Below, piece after piece: positions 47,771 through 58,574 of a stretch of DNA of 64,000 nucleotides. The translations under genes and the position numbers were made by a program. Position 1 is the stretch's first letter; the number at the start of each line of letters is the position of its first letter. Origin of the DNA: Subtercola boreus (GTDB taxonomy: Bacteria; Actinomycetota; Actinomycetes; Actinomycetales; Microbacteriaceae); assembly GCF_003399625.1 (NCBI RefSeq), contig NZ_NBXA01000007.1, forward strand, positions 1-64,000, read 5' to 3'. Below the pieces are notes generated by a model that made no database searches, had not been told where the DNA came from, and saw only the letters and a list, made by a program, of their open reading frames with translations.

Positions 47771-48070
47771 GTGACCACATGGGAGTACGTGACCACCCCG
47801 CTGATGATCCACAACACAGCGGCCATTCTGAACAACTGGGGCTCTGACGGCTGGGAGCTCGTTCAGATCGTGACGAACGAACAGGGCGGCATCGTGGCGT
47901 ACCTGAAGCGTCCGCTGCAGGGTTCGGAGCCCGCCGCCGCCGCCGCGTCGGCTGCCGCTGCAGCCGGATCGTGGAACGACGGCGCGGCATCCGGGCCCGA
48001 CGGAACCGGCATCCCGGCCGCGCCCGGCCAGGACGAGACGGGTGCCGTTGCCTCGGGGGATGCCCGATGA
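47771..48070 (+). CDS. Small DUF4177-like protein
   Basis: The first 40 residues (WEYVTTPLMIHNTAAIL, then GWELVQIVTNEQGG) match the short DUF4177-type fold, in which an aromatic-rich strand is followed by an amphipathic helix. The rest is an Ala/Gly-rich, disordered tail. GTG with GAGGAG is the start. The end overlaps the RidA gene by 4 bp, so both are one unit divergent from the PBP gene. The molecular role is unknown. Confidence 0.75.
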   Translation: MTTWEYVTTPLMIHNTAAILNNWGSDGWELVQIVTNEQGGIVAYLKRPLQGSEPAAAAASAAAAAGSWNDGAASGPDGTGIPAAPGQDETGAVASGDAR

Positions 48071-48537
48071 GCGCGATCGCGGAACGGCTGGCCGAGCTCG
48101 GCATCGAACTCCCCGCCGTGTCGCCGCCCGCGGGCGCCTACGTGCCGGCGGTCGTCCACGGCGACCTCGTCTTCACGGCGGGCCAGCTGCCGTTCGTCGA
48201 CGGAGCGCTCGCTGTGACCGGCAAGGTCGGCGACGGCTCGTCGCTGGTGGCACCGGATGTCGCCAAGGGGCTCGCCCGCACGGCGGCCATCAACGCGCTG
48301 GCGGCGGTGCAGAGCGTGCTCGGGTCGCTCGACCGGGTCACGCAGGTGGTGAAGGTGACCGGTTTCGTGTCGTCGGATCCGTCGTTCAGCGGCCAGCCCG
48401 GCGTGATCAACGGCGCGTCGGAGCTGTTCGGCGAGGTCTTCGGTGAGGCGGGCCTGCACGCGCGCTCCGCCGTGGGCGTTGCGGTGCTGCCGCTCGACTC
48501 GCCCGTCGAGGTGGAGCTGATCGTCGCGTTCGCGTAG
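48067..48537 (+). CDS. RidA/YjgF family protein
   Basis: RidA proteins hydrolyse reactive enamines and imines made by PLP enzymes, although not all homologues are active. The 156 residues contain LVFTAGQLPFVDG, INALAAVQSVLGSLDRVTQV, KVTGFVSSDPSF and LHARSAVGVAVLPLDSPVEV. The last has the conserved Arg of the family, so deaminase activity is possible. ATG overlaps the previous gene. A long bidirectional terminator follows. Confidence 0.9.
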   Translation: MSAIAERLAELGIELPAVSPPAGAYVPAVVHGDLVFTAGQLPFVDGALAVTGKVGDGSSLVAPDVAKGLARTAAINALAAVQSVLGSLDRVTQVVKVTGFVSSDPSFSGQPGVINGASELFGEVFGEAGLHARSAVGVAVLPLDSPVEVELIVAFA

Positions 48538-48604
48538 CGCGCGCCCCCTGCCCCCTGTCCCCTCCCCCTCGCGCGCGCCCCCGGCCGCGCCGCGTCCCGC
48601 GCAA

Positions 48605-48662
48605 AAGAGGATGGCAGCCCCGATACGTCGCCCAGCGACGCCACCGGGGCTGCCATCCTCTT
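48605..48662. terminator. Bidirectional terminator between ridA-like and acs genes
   Basis: AAGAGGATGGCAGCCCCG pairs perfectly over 18 bp with CGGGGCTGCCATCCTCTT. The loop contains its own small stem (CGTCG and CGACG). It separates two convergent genes. Confidence 0.85.
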
Positions 48663-48693
48663 CAGGGGTTGCCCGCGCGGGCGGCGAGGCCGG

Positions 48694-50661
<1,968 letters not shown>

Positions 50662-50774
50662 GGTGCTCCTTTGCTCCGGGTACTCCTCGATTCTGTCGGA
50701 AAACGCGGATCGCGTCGCACCTGATCCGTCTCGGAACGAATTTCGGCGTATTGCTGGGAATCGACTGAAACGGT

Positions 50775-50802
50775 TTGCGGCCATGTTTCGGTCGGGTAAA
50801 CT
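50775..50802 (+). promoter_or_regulatory. Possible promoter with no gene immediately downstream
   Basis: TTGCGG and TAAACT are separated by 16 bp. Transcription would start near 50809, well before the Tad genes. Confidence 0.4.
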
Positions 50803-50871
50803 TTTGCCTACCAAGCCGATTCTGACTTGGATGCAGCGCCATCATGATTCCCCCCAATCAGGCGCTGCTAC

Positions 50872-50902
50872 GGCGGCACCTTTTCCCCCAATAGGTGCCG
50901 CC
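50872..50902 (+). repeat. Hairpin in the acs-tadA intergenic region
   Basis: GGCGGCACCT and AGGTGCCGCC form a 10-bp perfect stem with an 11-base loop. No uracil run follows in either direction, so it is not a classical terminator. Confidence 0.45.
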
Positions 50903-51052
50903 CCCTTCATTTAACCCCCCTGTTTCATCTGACCTGCAGGTTCGGAGCCGTTCGCGGTGCCGGATGTCGTGCACGATCCCTCCACAGTGCGGTGGCGGGG
51001 GCAGTTGTCCACAGATCGCTCTGAGGGACGACCTGCCGGTTGCCGGTCTTTC

Positions 51053-51058
51053 TAGGAT
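51053..51058 (+). promoter_or_regulatory. -10 hexamer of a leaderless promoter (tadA)
   Basis: TAGGAT ends six bases before the ATG, with no Shine-Dalgarno between. Confidence 0.45.
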
Positions 51059-51064
51059 CGGCGC

Positions 51065-52330
51065 ATGACAGTTACGACTGGGCGCTACGTCGCCACGAGA
51101 AGGGTGCCCCGCGGCGAGCGTGCGGCGCCGGGCACGGGTGGGCGGGCGGTTCCGGATGTCGCGGCCTGGTCGTCCCTGCGGGCACCGTCTGCGGCTCCGG
51201 CGGTTCCGCATGCCCGGGATTCCGCGGATCTCGCGGGGCCGGGTGGGATCGCTGAGCCTGCCGGGGCGGCCGACTCGCCGACTGGGTCCGGCACGACGGA
51301 CATCGCCTTGCCGTCGCTTGCCCGGGTCACAGAGGGCCTCGGCCCGCTGGAGAAGTTCGTGCGCGATCCCGAGGTGACCGACGTCTTCGTGAACGGTCCC
51401 GACGACCTCTGGATCGACAGGGGTGGAGGGCTTATCAAGGTCGGCGGGTGGTCGTGCCCGGGCGAATCCGAACTTCGCGAACTCGCCGTGCGCCTCGTAG
51501 CGCTCGGCGGTCGCCACATCGACGAGGCTTCGCCGTGCGTCGACGTGCGCCTCCACGATGGATTGCGGCTGCACGCCGTGCTGCCGCCGGTCTCCCCGCG
51601 CGGCACGCTCATCTCCCTGCGCATCCCTCGCGCAGGTCTCCTGCATCTCGACGACCTCGCCGGAGCGGGATTCTTCACCCCCAACGGGGGTGCCGGCCCC
51701 GACTACCGGTGGATCGTCGACACCGCAGTCTGTGAACGCTCCAATGTTCTGGTGACCGGCGCGGGTGGTTCGGGCAAGACCACATTCCTCTCGTCCCTGC
51801 TCGCTTCGGCACCTCCCGGAGAACGGATCGTCGCCATCGAAGACGTCGCCGAGCTGAGGGTCGACCACCCTCACTTCGTGTCTCTCGAAGCGCGCCAGCC
51901 GAACCTCGAGGGAGCGGGCGGCATCAGTCTCGGGCGACTGCTCCGAGAGGCGCTCCGCATGCGGCCCGACCGGCTCGTGCTCGGGGAGTGCCGGGGGAGC
52001 GAGATCCGCGAACTCCTGTCGGCGCTGAACACCGGGCACGATGGCGGTGCCGGAACGCTTCACGCGAACTCCCTGGCCGACGTGCCGGCCCGGCTCGAGG
52101 CGCTCGGCGCGCTTGCGGGGCTCACCCCGGAAGCGATGGCTCGCCAAGCGGTGAGCGCCATCGACCTGGTGCTGCACCTCGAACGAACGGGGGGTTACAG
52201 GCGCCTGGCAGAGGTTGGCGCCTTCATGCTCGACGACCGGGCTCGCCTCCAGGTGCGCCCCCTGGGCGGGGAGTCGCTCGAGCGCTCGGAGCCACTCGAA
52301 GCGGCGGGGAACGGAGGCCGGCATGCCTGA
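51065..52330 (+). CDS. tadA: TadA/CpaF-family secretion ATPase
   Basis: This cytoplasmic ATPase powers assembly of Flp/Tad pili or related secretion. After a disordered Arg/Ala-rich N-terminus of about 80 residues come the GSPE domain segments EKFVRDPEVTDVFVNGPDDL, Walker A GAGGSGKT (residue 232 onward), the Asp box AIEDVAELRVDHPHFVSLEA, and Walker B DRLVLGECRGSEIRELLSAL with the His box DGGAGTLHANS. It ends overlapping the next Tad gene by 8 bp. The locus lacks a TadZ/CpaE partner in this window. Confidence 0.92.
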   Translation: MTVTTGRYVATRRVPRGERAAPGTGGRAVPDVAAWSSLRAPSAAPAVPHARDSADLAGPGGIAEPAGAADSPTGSGTTDIALPSLARVTEGLGPLEKFVRDPEVTDVFVNGPDDLWIDRGGGLIKVGGWSCPGESELRELAVRLVALGGRHIDEASPCVDVRLHDGLRLHAVLPPVSPRGTLISLRIPRAGLLHLDDLAGAGFFTPNGGAGPDYRWIVDTAVCERSNVLVTGAGGSGKTTFLSSLLASAPPGERIVAIEDVAELRVDHPHFVSLEARQPNLEGAGGISLGRLLREALRMRPDRLVLGECRGSEIRELLSALNTGHDGGAGTLHANSLADVPARLEALGALAGLTPEAMARQAVSAIDLVLHLERTGGYRRLAEVGAFMLDDRARLQVRPLGGESLERSEPLEAAGNGGRHA

Positions 52331-53453
52331 GAGCTTTCGCCGGGCGCGATCCGCTGGCCGAGCCCGGTCCGAGGAGGAGGCTCGGGATGCTGGGCCCGCG
52401 CGGCCCGAGCGAGTTGCCCGTCGCGACCGGCCTGCGCAGATTGGCCGTGGCGACCGGCCCGCGCGGCCTGCCCGGCGATTCCGGTCAGCCGGTGCGGGCC
52501 ACGTCGACGCAGTGGCCGCCGTCGTGCAGCGGCTGGCCGTGCTCCTCGAGGCGGGAGTCGCCCCGCCGAGTGCCTGGGGGTACCTTGTCGCCGACGCGGG
52601 GTCGTCGCACAGCAGACCGGCGCCGGATCGCGCGAAGCGTGGCGAGCGGCACGCGATGGTGGTCGAGACGATCGCGCGGGCGGTGGCCCGTGGTGTGCCG
52701 GCTGACAGCGCGATCGCCGCGGCGGCCCGTGCAACGGATTCCCGCACCGCCCAGGCCTGGCTGGCAGTGGCTGCGGTCTGGCAGGTGGCGGCGGTATCGG
52801 GTGCGCCCATTGCACCCTGTCTTCGCGAGGTCGCATCAGCGCTCCGGGAGATCGGTGACAACCAGCGATCCATCGAGGTCGCGCTCGCTGCTCCCGTGGC
52901 GACAGCGAGGCTCATGGGTGTGCTGCCGCTCGTCGCGCTCGGCCTCGGCGCTCTGCTCGGGTTCGACAGCCTCCGGATTCTCACCACGACCGTTCCCGGC
53001 CAGGTCTGTCTTGTCGCAGGCGTCGGCCTTCTTGCGATCTCCCGTGCCTGGAATGCCCAGCTCGTCCGGGTCGCGTCGGCGAGACCTGTCGTGACCGGCC
53101 TCGCCGCGGAACTCACCGCCGTCGCCATGAGCGGAGGTGTGTCGGTCGACCACGCTCAGCAGAACGCAGGCGAATCGCTCCAAGCGCATCGCCTGCTCGA
53201 ACCCGGGGGGATGACCGCCGTCGGCCAGGTGATCGAGCTCTCCCGGAGGGCTGGGGTGCCCGCGGCCGAGCTTCTGCGAAGCGAAGCGCGGCACCAGAGG
53301 CGGGAGGCGCTGGCTCGAAGCCAGAAGGTCTCCGCCCGGTTGTCCGTGCGGCTCATGATCCCCCTGGGGCTGTGCGTGCTCCCCGCGTTCATGTTGCTCG
53401 GGGTCGCACCGCTTCTGCTCGCCGTCGTCACCTCGACGTTCGGTTCGTGGTGA
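52323..53453 (+). CDS. TadB/TadC-like inner-membrane platform protein
   Basis: The 376-residue protein carries one type II secretion F-type layout: a helical cytoplasmic part (AAVVQRLAVLLEAGVAPPSA), two central helices (GVLPLVALGLGALLGF and VCLVAGVGLLAISRAW), a second cytoplasmic stretch (AELTAVAMSGGVSVDHAQQN) and a C-terminal helix pair. The first 50 residues are unusually Arg/Pro/Ala-rich. Actinobacterial Tad loci normally encode TadB and TadC separately; here only one gene is present, so one protein may serve both roles. The ATG at 52323 overlaps the ATPase gene. Confidence 0.82.
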   Translation: MPESFRRARSAGRARSEEEARDAGPARPERVARRDRPAQIGRGDRPARPARRFRSAGAGHVDAVAAVVQRLAVLLEAGVAPPSAWGYLVADAGSSHSRPAPDRAKRGERHAMVVETIARAVARGVPADSAIAAAARATDSRTAQAWLAVAAVWQVAAVSGAPIAPCLREVASALREIGDNQRSIEVALAAPVATARLMGVLPLVALGLGALLGFDSLRILTTTVPGQVCLVAGVGLLAISRAWNAQLVRVASARPVVTGLAAELTAVAMSGGVSVDHAQQNAGESLQAHRLLEPGGMTAVGQVIELSRRAGVPAAELLRSEARHQRREALARSQKVSARLSVRLMIPLGLCVLPAFMLLGVAPLLLAVVTSTFGSW

Positions 53454-53529
53454 GCGTCATGACACGGCGACCCCGATCTCGCCCCACCTGCTTTTCCCGA
53501 CCCACTCCACACCAAGAAAGAGGTACCCC

Positions 53530-53769
53530 ATGCGACACACCACGATCCGCGAACCGCGTCCCGGAGCCAGCTCGGTAGAGGCGGGGGGCGAGTGGCGCCG
53601 ACGACTTCGGCCGGTGCTCGACGACAGAGGATCGGCGACGGCCGAGTACGCCATCGCCACGATGGCGGCTGTGGGATTCGCCGGCCTTCTGGTCGTCATC
53701 CTGCGGGGCGACGAGGTGCGGTCGGCGCTCGCCGACATCATCCACCGTGCCCTCACGGTGGGGTCCTGA
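53530..53769 (+). CDS. DUF4244 Flp pilin-like protein
   Basis: The 79-residue product has a basic N-terminal part and the pilin-like segment DDRGSATAEYAIATMAAVGF with Glu at the position typical for Flp prepilins, then FAGLLVVILRGDEVRSALAD. DUF4244 proteins are the small pilin candidates of actinobacterial Tad loci. ATG with AAGAAAGAGG is the start. It probably forms or initiates the fibre. Confidence 0.88.
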   Translation: MRHTTIREPRPGASSVEAGGEWRRRLRPVLDDRGSATAEYAIATMAAVGFAGLLVVILRGDEVRSALADIIHRALTVGS

Positions 53770-53770
53770 C

Positions 53771-54172
53771 GTGCGCGTGGTTCATGATGTGGGCGTGATT
53801 CCCGGGATGCGCGGGCTCCGTGCAGTGCACTGGCTCCGGGACGACCGGGGAACGGTCACCGCGGAGTTCGCGGTGGCGCTGCCCGCTGTGATCCTCGTGC
53901 TGATGCTCGCCGTTGCTGCGCTCCAGGGTGCAGCCCTCCAGGTGCGCGTTGTCGATGCGGCGGCGGTCGCCGCTCGCACTCTGGCCCGGGGTGAAGCTGG
54001 AGGCGACGTCGGGGGCCGTTTGCACCAGCTGCTGGGGGAGTACTCCCTCGGCACCGCGAACGAGGGGGACTTCCTCTGCGCCACGGTCTCGGCGCCGATC
54101 CGGTTCGGCGCATTCGGGAGCGCCGGCTTCGACGCGAGCGCCCGATCCTGCGCACTGGCGGGTGGCCGGTGA
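53771..54172 (+). CDS. TadE-like pseudopilin
   Basis: The segment RDDRGTVTAEFAVALPAVIL is the TadE/TadG-like processing and membrane motif, followed by a helix (VLMLAVAALQGAALQVRVVDA) and a soluble part with two or three cysteines (DFLCATV, ARSCALAGG). It starts at GTG one base after the preceding gene; ATG at 53807 is an alternative. It overlaps the next gene by 4 bp. Confidence 0.82.
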   Translation: MRVVHDVGVIPGMRGLRAVHWLRDDRGTVTAEFAVALPAVILVLMLAVAALQGAALQVRVVDAAAVAARTLARGEAGGDVGGRLHQLLGEYSLGTANEGDFLCATVSAPIRFGAFGSAGFDASARSCALAGGR

Positions 54173-54549
54173 GGGCCGCGACCAGACGCCTGGTGGTCGA
54201 CGACCGCGGGGCCGGGTCGGCCCTGGCCCTCGCCGTCGTCGCCGCAGTGCTCGTGGTGACGGCGGGACTGATGGCCCTCGTGATCGCTTTCGCGGCCAGG
54301 CACCAGGCCCAGTCGGATGCCGATGCGTCGGCTCTTGCTGCGGCGGATGTCGCGTCGGGACTGGTGGGCGGGGTGCCGTGTGAAGCTGCGGCGCGCGCTG
54401 CGGGCCTCGGGGGAAGCAGCCTTGTCGAATGTGCGCTCGCGGGCGGTGTCGCGACGGTCGAAGTCGGAAGGACAGTTCTGGGAGCGGAGGTGCGGGTGAC
54501 GTCACGTGCGGGGCCTGGCCCGCTGCCTGCCGAGACCCGGCCCCCGTGA
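54169..54549 (+). CDS. Rv3654c-like Tad-associated protein
   Basis: The 126 residues begin VVDDRGAGSALALAVVAAVL, a TadE/Flp-like N-terminal segment, then ARHQAQSDADASALAAADVA and VPCEAAARAAG, as in the Rv3654c family found at the end of mycobacterial Tad loci. GTG overlaps the TadE stop. It is likely an exported pseudopilin. Transcription of the Tad operon probably ends near here, although I see no clear terminator. Confidence 0.82.
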   Translation: MRAATRRLVVDDRGAGSALALAVVAAVLVVTAGLMALVIAFAARHQAQSDADASALAAADVASGLVGGVPCEAAARAAGLGGSSLVECALAGGVATVEVGRTVLGAEVRVTSRAGPGPLPAETRPP

Positions 54550-54563
54550 CGCCGAAAGACGGT

Positions 54564-54809
54564 CTAGGCGAAGACCGCCTGCACGAACCGGTACTCGACC
54601 GCGCTCGGGCGGCGGGTGGCTTCCGGGCCCTCGCCGAACTCGATTCCGCTGCCCCGGATATAGAGGTAGTGCTTCGAGGGAGAATCCGTCGGGATCTCGA
54701 TCCTCGGTTGGGCCTCACCTCCCGGACTGAATTCCGTACTGATGGTCTTGCCTTCGAGCGGCCCGTCCACGAGCTTCGCTGTATAGGTTCCGAATTGGGT
54801 TGCAGACAC
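54564..54809 (-). CDS. Conserved small protein, 81 aa, unknown function
   Basis: The product begins SATQFGTYTAKLVDGPLEGK and contains SKHYLYIRGSGIEFGEGP and EYRFVQAVFA. It looks like a small all-beta cytoplasmic protein without signal or membrane segment. A GTG start with GGAGAGGAG is well placed. It converges on the last Tad gene, and its promoter region is shared with topA on the other side. I recall similar small proteins in related genomes but know no function. Confidence 0.7.
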   Translation of the reverse strand: MSATQFGTYTAKLVDGPLEGKTISTEFSPGGEAQPRIEIPTDSPSKHYLYIRGSGIEFGEGPEATRRPSAVEYRFVQAVFA

Positions 54810-55047
54810 GATGGTCTACTCCTCTCCTTTGAGTTTCACCCTCCATACTCCTCCGCCGGGGCGCGGCCGCAAGGGGCAAGCTCACAGTCCCGTGCGCCAT
54901 GAGCCCGGAAGGCAATTAGGTGAACACCGTCAGAGGGTGTGTATGGTGTGCCTGACGGGCCTCGTGTGCCCGTCGGCCACACGCTTCCCCTCAGCAGAGA
55001 CCCCGAAGCGTTGTCGGCAATCAGTTTCCAGTGTTCAGGGAGTGCCC

Positions 55048-57921
55048 GTGCCAGGCCCGAGAAAGCTCGTCATCGTCGAGTCGCCGACCAAAGTGAAGTC
55101 CATCGCCCAGTACCTCGGCGAGGGCTATGAGGTGCAGGCCTCCGTCGGTCACATCCGCGACCTCGTCGAGCCGAAGAACCTGCCGCCGGAGCTGAAGAAG
55201 GGCTCGCTCGGCAAGTTCTCGGTCGACGTCGAGAACGGTTTCGCCCCGTACTACGTGGTCTCCGCCGAGAAGAAGAAGACGGTCGCCGAGCTGAAGAAAG
55301 CCTTGGCCAACGCCGACGAGCTCTACCTCGCAACTGATGAGGACCGCGAGGGCGAGGCCATCGCGTGGCACCTGCTCGAGGTGCTGAAGCCGAAGGTCCC
55401 CGTGCGGCGAATGGTGTTCCACGAGATCACCAAAGAGGCGATCGAGCACGCCCGCGACAACACGCGTGACATCGACGAGGCCCTCGTCGACGCGCAGGAG
55501 ACCCGACGCATCCTCGACCGTCTCTACGGCTACGAGATCTCGCCCGTGCTCTGGCGGAAGGTCGGCCCGGGTCTCTCCGCGGGCCGTGTGCAGTCCGCCG
55601 CCACCCGACTTGTCGTCGAGCGTGAGCGTGAGCGCCTGGCTTTCACCGCCGCGAGCTACTGGGACCTCAACGCCACCCTCGCCGACGCGGCATCCGGAGC
55701 AGGCGCGCAGTCGTTCGCCGCCCGGCTCGTGCGCGTCAACGGCGATCGCATCGCCACGGGCCGCGACTTCGACGAGTCCGGCCAGCTGAAGAGCAAGGCG
55801 ACCATGCTGGGCGAGCCGCAGGCCCACGCTCTGGCAGCGGCTCTGAAAGACCCGAGTGTGGTCATCCAGGTCGCCACCGTTGAGTCGAAGCCGTACACGC
55901 GCCGCCCCGCCGCGCCGTTCACGACCTCGACGCTGCAGCAGGAGGCCGCGCGAAAGCTGCGCTTCTCCGCACGGCAGACCATGAGCGTTGCGCAGTCGCT
56001 CTACGAGAACGGCTACATCACCTACATGCGAACCGACTCGCCGTCGCTCTCACAGCAGGCGTTGAATGCGGCACGCACGCAGGCGACGGCGCTGTACGGC
56101 GCTGAGACGGTTCCCGACAAGCCCCGGCTCTATTCCGGGAAGGGCAAGAACGCGCAGGAGGCCCACGAGGCCATCCGCCCGGCTGGCGAGACGTTCCGAA
56201 CCCCCTCGCAGGTCGCGTCCACGCTTCGCGGCAACGACTTCAAGCTCTACGAACTCATCTGGAAGCGCACCGTCGCCTCGCAGATGGCAGACGCCAAGGG
56301 CTCGACCGCTTCCGTGACCATCACGGCCGGTCCGACGCCAGTCGAAGGCATCACCGCCTCGACGATCGCCGAATTCTCGGCCAGCGGCACCGTCATCACG
56401 TTCCGCGGCTTCATGCTCGCCTACGAGGAGAGCGTCGACGAGGAGCGGAACGCCTCCAACGAACCGACCGAGTCGAAGCTGCCGCCCCTCACCAAGGGAC
56501 AGGCGCTGCGTGCGGTCGACGTCGAAGCCGCCGGGCATGAGACAAGCCCGCCCCCGCGCTACACGGAGGCAAGCCTCGTGAAGACGCTCGACGAGCTCGG
56601 CATCGGCCGCCCCTCGACCTATGCGTCGATCATCTCGACCATCATCGACCGTGGCTACGTGACCCCGCGCGGCCAGGCGCTTGTTCCGAACTGGATCGCG
56701 TTCTCGGTCATCCGTCTGCTCGAGGAGTTCTTCTCCGAACTGGTGAACTACGAGTTCACGGCCGAACTCGAGAACGACCTCGACAAGATCGCGGGCGGCG
56801 AGGAAGACAGGGTCGACTGGCTCAACGGGTTCTACTTCGGCAACGACGACCACCGCGGCCTCCGCGACGTGATCGACAATCTGGGCGACATCGACGCCAA
56901 GGCGATCAACTCGATCGCCCTCTCCGACGAGATCACCCTGCGAATCGGAAAGTACGGCCCCTACCTCGAAGTCGCAGAAGATGACGGCGTCGACCTGGCC
57001 ACCGGCGAGCTCAAGACGCCGCGTCGTGTCAACATCCCGCCGGAGCTGGCCCCCGACGAGCTCACCCTCGACAAGGCCGAAGAACTCATCAACGCCCCCG
57101 TGGTGGTGGATCGTGTCATCGGCGTGAACCCCGAGAACGGCAAGAACGTCGTGGCGAAGGACGGCCGCTTCGGCCCCTACATCACGGAGGTCGACCCCGA
57201 ACTGACCGCCGAGCAGGAGGCTGCGGCCGCTGCGGAGTTGCTCGCTGCCGCCGCGCTCCTGGTGGAGCCCCCGGCGGCGAACGCATCGACGGCCAAGGCG
57301 ACCGCCGGCACGGCGGCCAGGAAGACTGCCGCCAAGAAGCCTGCCGCAAAGAAGGCTCCGGCCAAGGCCGCTGCGGTGAAACCCCGCACGGCCTCGCTCT
57401 TCAAGTCGATGGACCTCGCGGCGATCGACATCGACACCGCCCTGAAGCTTCTGAGCCTGCCCCGCACGGTGGGCGCGGATCCGGAGTCCTCCGAACCGAT
57501 CCTGGCCCAGAACGGCAAGTTCGGCCCCTACCTGAAGAAGGGCGTCGACACCCGCTCGCTCGACAACGAGGATCTGATCTTCGAGATCGACCTGCCCGGT
57601 GCGCTCGAGCTCTTCGCCCAGCCCAAATACGGGGCCAGGCGGGCATCCAGTGCCCTGAAGGACTTCGACGAGCCCGATCCTGAGAGCGGCAAGGCCATCA
57701 AGATCAAGGACGGCCGCTTCGGTGCCTACGTGACCGATGGGGTCACGAACGCCACCATCCCGAAGGCCGAGTCCATCGAGGAGATCGATTTCGACCGCGC
57801 CGTGCAACTGCTCGCCGACAAGCGTGCGAAGGGGCCGGCGAAGCCGCGCACCACCACCAAGCGAGCGGCCAGCACGACCACCCGGAAGGCCCCCGCCCGA
57901 AAGGCTGCTCCCAAAAAGTGA
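55048..57921 (+). CDS. topA: DNA topoisomerase I
   Basis: It relaxes negative supercoils by passing one strand through a transient break. The Toprim domain shows LVIVESPTKVKSIAQYLG and YLATDEDREGEAIAWHL. The catalytic tyrosine lies in ENGYITYMRTDSPSLS, and GIGRPSTYASIISTI is the conserved downstream motif. The 957-residue protein has several C-terminal repeats (NGKFGPYLKKG, KDGRFGAYVTDG) and two Lys/Ala-rich stretches, as usual in actinobacteria. GTG at 55048 has AGGGAG 5 nt before it; an upstream open frame has no support. It overlaps tmk by 4 bp. Confidence 0.96.
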   Translation: MPGPRKLVIVESPTKVKSIAQYLGEGYEVQASVGHIRDLVEPKNLPPELKKGSLGKFSVDVENGFAPYYVVSAEKKKTVAELKKALANADELYLATDEDREGEAIAWHLLEVLKPKVPVRRMVFHEITKEAIEHARDNTRDIDEALVDAQETRRILDRLYGYEISPVLWRKVGPGLSAGRVQSAATRLVVERERERLAFTAASYWDLNATLADAASGAGAQSFAARLVRVNGDRIATGRDFDESGQLKSKATMLGEPQAHALAAALKDPSVVIQVATVESKPYTRRPAAPFTTSTLQQEAARKLRFSARQTMSVAQSLYENGYITYMRTDSPSLSQQALNAARTQATALYGAETVPDKPRLYSGKGKNAQEAHEAIRPAGETFRTPSQVASTLRGNDFKLYELIWKRTVASQMADAKGSTASVTITAGPTPVEGITASTIAEFSASGTVITFRGFMLAYEESVDEERNASNEPTESKLPPLTKGQALRAVDVEAAGHETSPPPRYTEASLVKTLDELGIGRPSTYASIISTIIDRGYVTPRGQALVPNWIAFSVIRLLEEFFSELVNYEFTAELENDLDKIAGGEEDRVDWLNGFYFGNDDHRGLRDVIDNLGDIDAKAINSIALSDEITLRIGKYGPYLEVAEDDGVDLATGELKTPRRVNIPPELAPDELTLDKAEELINAPVVVDRVIGVNPENGKNVVAKDGRFGPYITEVDPELTAEQEAAAAAELLAAAALLVEPPAANASTAKATAGTAARKTAAKKPAAKKAPAKAAAVKPRTASLFKSMDLAAIDIDTALKLLSLPRTVGADPESSEPILAQNGKFGPYLKKGVDTRSLDNEDLIFEIDLPGALELFAQPKYGARRASSALKDFDEPDPESGKAIKIKDGRFGAYVTDGVTNATIPKAESIEEIDFDRAVQLLADKRAKGPAKPRTTTKRAASTTTRKAPARKAAPKK

Positions 57922-58565
57922 CCGATCTCGCCAAGCGCGGCCTCTTCGTCACCATCGAGGGTGGCGATGGGGCCGGCAAGTCCACTCAGGCGGCCCTCCT
58001 CGAGGAATGGATGATCGCCGAAGGTCGGACGGTGCTCCGCACCCGCGAACCCGGTGGCACCGACTTCGGGCTCGAGGTGCGGGAGATCGTGCTGCACAGC
58101 CGCGGGCACATCACCGATCGCGCGGAGGCCCTGCTCTACGCCGCCGACCGGGCCCAGCACATCGCCACGAAGGTGCGGCCGGCGATCGAGCGGGGTGAGG
58201 TGGTCATCCAGGATCGCTACATCGACTCGTCGGTCGCCTACCAGGGAGCCGGCCGCGTGCTCGACGGCTCCGAGATAAGGCGGCTCTCCGAGTGGGCGAC
58301 CGAGGGCCTGGCGCCCGATCTCACGATTCTCGTCGATCTCGACGAAGATCTGGCACGCGATCGACTGAACAGTGCGCAGAAGCGATTCGACAGGCTCGAA
58401 GCGGAGAAGGGCGCGTTCCATGGGCGCGTCCGGGAGTCGTTCCTGTCGATCGCCAGGGAGGAGCCCGAACGGTTTCTCGTTGTCGACGGCGCCCTGCCCC
58501 CGCTCGAGATCTCAGCGTTGATCAGGGCCCGTCTTGCACCGCTTCTCTCCAGCCCCGGCAGGTAA
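57918..58565 (+). CDS. tmk: Thymidylate kinase
   Basis: It phosphorylates dTMP to dTDP. The P-loop FVTIEGGDGAGKSTQ, the DRYIDSSVAYQGAG lid and donor region, and LRTREPGGTDFGLEVREI are those of Tmk. The 215-residue length is normal. GTG overlaps the topA stop by 4 bp. The stop codon is part of the -10 hexamer used by the next gene. Confidence 0.96.
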   Translation: MTDLAKRGLFVTIEGGDGAGKSTQAALLEEWMIAEGRTVLRTREPGGTDFGLEVREIVLHSRGHITDRAEALLYAADRAQHIATKVRPAIERGEVVIQDRYIDSSVAYQGAGRVLDGSEIRRLSEWATEGLAPDLTILVDLDEDLARDRLNSAQKRFDRLEAEKGAFHGRVRESFLSIAREEPERFLVVDGALPPLEISALIRARLAPLLSSPGR

Positions 58566-58568
58566 GTT
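58563..58568 (+). promoter_or_regulatory. -10 hexamer of a leaderless promoter (holB)
   Basis: TAAGTT overlaps the tmk stop codon and ends six bases before the ATG of the polymerase subunit gene. Confidence 0.4.
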
Positions 58569-58574
58569 GTCTCT

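Larger units (their letters stand above)
50662..51064. other. Divergent intergenic region between acs and tadA
   Basis: Besides the acs promoter region it holds a plausible plus-strand promoter (50775-50802) and a 10-bp hairpin (50872-50902), which together could define a short RNA. The -10 for the Tad genes is at 51053-51058. Confidence 0.4.
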
